Assembly: GCA_016719925.1 (NCBI GenBank)
Contig: JADJYC010000005.1
Span: 124,001 to 188,000 of the forward strand
DNA: 64,000 nt
DNA from: Crocinitomicaceae bacterium
GTDB lineage: Bacteria; Bacteroidota; Bacteroidia; Flavobacteriales_D; Crocinitomicaceae
Direction: 5' to 3'
The notes below the pieces were generated by a model, which made no database searches, was not told where the DNA came from, and was given only the letters and a program-made list of their open reading frames with translations. Each line of letters opens with the position of its first letter. The first letter of the stretch is position 1. Positions 61,244-64,000 of this stretch are shown one piece after another. A program made the position numbers and the translations under genes.

Positions 61244-64000
61244 ATGAAGATGAACAGATTTATTTTTTCCCTGCTTTTGCTTTTGGTTTGCGAATTTGGT
61301 TTTAATCAGGCCAATCTCCATTTCAGAAGATTATCTGTCGATCAGGGATTATCACAAACTTCTGTTTCTGGTATTATCCAGGATGCAAGAGGATACATCT
61401 GGGTTACTACTTATGACGGACTAAACAGGTATGACGGATACAACTTTAAAATCTACCGTCACGAACCCAACAATCCAAACAGTCTTGCTGCATCACGCGC
61501 TTTATACATGAAAGCAGAAGAGGATGGTTCGATCTGGGTATCTACCATTAAAGGAATTTCGCATTATGATCCATATACCGACAAATTCAGGAATTATCTT
61601 CCTGATAAAAATGATTCAACTGCTGTTCCGTTTTGTTTAACCTATTACGGATTTATAAATGGTAACGGAGATGATATTTGGATAAGCGGTGAAGGAGGAT
61701 TTTTTGTTTTAAACAAAAAAACCGGAGAAGCAAAAATTATTAATTCCCCTGTTGTTGATTCTGTTTCAGCATTAGATTCCAGATGCCTGAACTTTGTCAG
61801 GTTTGGATCAAAATTCTGGTGTTCTGCTGCAAAATTTTCTTTTACCACAGATATAAAATCTCATGAAACAAAACTAACATCCGGCCCGCCGACAGCAGGA
61901 AAATTTATTTCACCAACAGGTGAAAAACTCTATTTCTGTCATGACGAAAGCGTTTATCTCGTTGATACAATTACAGGACAATTTAAACCACTTCAAATTA
62001 CCAACCGTGACAATCTCAATCGTAAAGAACTTATTTTACAAATAACCAACGGAGTCAATTATGATGTAAAAAATTATATTTGGATTGGAGGCATTCCTTT
62101 TATTCTGACTGACTCTACAGCAACAATTGTCGAACATACTCAAGATGATTTCTGGGTCTATTCTGCCTGGGGATTTTGTGCTGACCGAACCGGGAATATA
62201 TGGGCCGGATTTGAAGACAGAGGTTTGCTGACTGACAATTATTACAACACCAAATTCAGACGATATAAATTTCCAAATCCTTTATCACCCGCTGATCATG
62301 TTAATGCTGTCTGGTCCATTACTGAAGAATCTGATTCTGTAATTTGGATTACAACTCAAAATGGAAGTTTCAGACTCAATCTCAATACAGGAAAATCAAA
62401 AAGCTTCAGCACACTGAATGCAAATGAGACCGGATTTCCCGGCAGCATTTAAAAAGTCACAACTTCAGTAAAATATCAGAACGATGTTCCGGACGCTTTG
62501 CATGGTGATGTTGCCTGGACCATGAAAGAAACTAATGACGGAGCACTGTGGGTAGGAACAAGAATGGGTTTGTGCAGATATGACCGAAAAACAAAAAAAG
62601 CGGAAAACTATTTTAATGAAGAATCTGAACGGATGATGATCATGCATATTTGCGTGATTGATGACCGCACTTTCTGGATGGCAACCAGTGATCAGGGATT
62701 TTTCAAATTTGATTTTATTGACCGTAAAGTAATTGCACAATACACCACCGCTGACGGATTATCCAATGACTGTGTTTACCGGATTGAACCAGACTTTGAA
62801 GGCAATTTATGGCTGAGCACAAACTTTGGTATTTCCAAATTCAATATTGAAAATGAAACGTTTGAAAATTATACGTTATCCGATGGACTATTGAATAATG
62901 AATTTAATAACGGTGCCTCTCACCGGATGAGAAACGGAACAATCATTTTTGGATCAAGTGACGGAATTACACTTTTCCATCCTGAAAAAATGGAAAAAAA
63001 TCCATATCCGCCGTCTGTAATTTTGCAAAAAATTAAACTGCACAACAAAACCGTTGGTATTGAATCACAAGAACCATTCACTCCGGTTGATACTATTAAT
63101 CCGGTAAAAATCAACAGTGAAAAAAATGAATACACAATACCCTATGATATCAGTTTTGTAAAAGAACTTCACCTTGATTATACACAAAACTTTTTAACGC
63201 TGGAATTTGTCGCACTTCATTATGCCCGGCCTTATCATCTGGCTGATTTTTAAGTGGCGCACACGATCTCTTGAAAAAAGAAAAAAAGAACTGGAAGAAA
63301 CCGTGGTTGAACGTACTGCAGAAATTGTGGTTCAAAAAGAAATAATTGAAGAAAAACACAAAGAAATTACAGACAGCATCAATTACGCTGAACGCATTCA
63401 AAGAAGTTTTCTGGCAACAAAAAATTTACTGGATCTGAATCTGAAAGACTATTTTATTTTCTTCAATCCTAAAGAGGCGGTTTCAGGAGATTTTTACTGG
63501 GGTAAAAACAGCTGACGGGAATTTCTGTCTGGTGGCGGCTGATTCTACAGGGCACGGAGTTCCCGGTGCAATCATGAGCATACTGAACATTTCAGCACTG
63601 GATAAAGCATTGGAAAACGGAATCACCCATGCGGGAGATATTTTGAATTTTGCCAGAACGGAAATTATAAACCGCCTGAAAAATGACGGAACAGCAGAAG
63701 GAGGAAAAGATGGAATGGATGCCGCGCTGATTATTCTTGACCGTGATAAAATGACTCTCGAATTTGCTCTTGCAAATAATCCGCTCTGGCTTATCAGAAA
63801 TAGTGAATTGATTGAATACAAAGGAGAAAAAATGCCGGTTGGAAAACATGATAAACAAAATCAGCCTTTTACAAGAACCAAAATTGAACTTCAGAAAAAT
63901 GATCTGATTTATATTTTTACAGATGGATATGCAGATCAGTTTGGCGGCGAAAAAATTCAGATTCTGCAGAAGGAAAACAAGGAAAAAAATTCAAGTATTC
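61244..64000 (+). CDS. Two-component-regulator propeller sensor with PP2C (SpoIIE) phosphatase, cut by window edge
   Basis: Signal peptide (IFSLLLLLVCEFGFNQ), then propeller repeats (LSQTSVSGIIQDARGYIWVTTYDGLNRYDGYNF, DGSIWVSTIKGISHYD, GALWVGTRMGLCRYD, GNLWLSTNFGISKFN), the beginning of a Y_Y_Y domain, a short membrane segment, a coiled coil (LEKRKKELEETVVERTAEI) and SpoIIE phosphatase motifs (AADSTGHGVPGA, GKDGMDAALIILD, IYIFTDGYADQFGG). Interruptions: an in-frame TAA at 62450-62452, a frame change plus apparent loss of most of Y_Y_Y and the membrane helix near 63220-63250, and a slip near 63505. It would sense an extracellular ligand and control a cytoplasmic phosphoprotein. Confidence 0.85.

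Noticed and set aside
47772..62452. Stop-codon reassignment to Gln
   Set aside because: All other genes, such as dapA, uvrB and dnaA, end at TAA/TAG/TGA at their normal family length, so the code is standard.

Overview
The window looks like a chromosomal segment of an uncultured or poorly characterised Bacteroidota, most likely Flavobacteriales. The evidence is the AT-rich sequence, TAnnTTTG-type promoters, near absence of Shine-Dalgarno sites, type IX secretion (T9SS) C-terminal sorting domains, a GldI-like FKBP lipoprotein, Bacteroidota-type gene neighbourhoods (dnaA / LMW-PTP / SAM methyltransferase; ligA / dapA; M23 peptidase / alaS; nrnA / FKBP lipoproteins), and many small SCxxx-type lipoproteins. 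I saw no rRNA, tRNA or CRISPR.

Layout. 1-4.7 kb: a MoxR ATPase end, then a compact minus-strand cluster (DUF1801, VOC, CoA-transferase, CAP lipoprotein, acyl-CoA-dehydrogenase-like). 4.8-5.4 kb: a PIN toxin/antitoxin pair. 5.6-8.4 kb: a secreted protein, an ECF sigma factor and an anti-sigma-like membrane protein. 8.4-9.3 kb: 7-bp minisatellites with REP-like hairpins around a small His-rich gene. 9.5-11.6 kb: a Tat-exported PLP enzyme and a degraded-looking small gene.

11.6-19.7 kb is the accessory island. It has a XerC/D-type tyrosine recombinase, a ParDE-like pair, orphan genes, and then an array of gene cassettes (HhH-domain protein plus partner, secreted protein, DUF2971 protein, MazEF). 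These are separated by attC-like imperfect palindromes with RYYYAAC/GTTRRRY-like ends. No integron integrase is present, so it resembles a CALIN. The last attC-like site is cut off by an IS110-family element whose long 5' noncoding region can fold and may encode a bridge RNA.

19.8-64 kb is mostly core genome: NarK, a cold-shock protein, dnaA, mnmD, TerC, ligA, dapA, nrnA, FKBP isomerases, an SOS-response peptidase, uvrB, ispH, an M20 amidohydrolase, TauE, a large TolB-like propeller/barrel protein, an MBL hydrolase, endonuclease I with a T9SS tail, an M23 peptidase, alaS, a delta-60-repeat T9SS protein, a second ECF sigma factor with an unusual anti-sigma/outer-membrane-barrel fusion, a beta-CASP RNA hydrolase, and a propeller/PP2C sensor that runs off the end.

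Important caveat: about 25 genes, including essential ones (ligA, alaS, ispH), carry 1-nt frameshifts, nearly all in A/T homopolymers, while their overall lengths are normal. This pattern points to uncorrected long-read errors rather than gene decay. Coordinates for those genes are given for the whole reconstructed gene.
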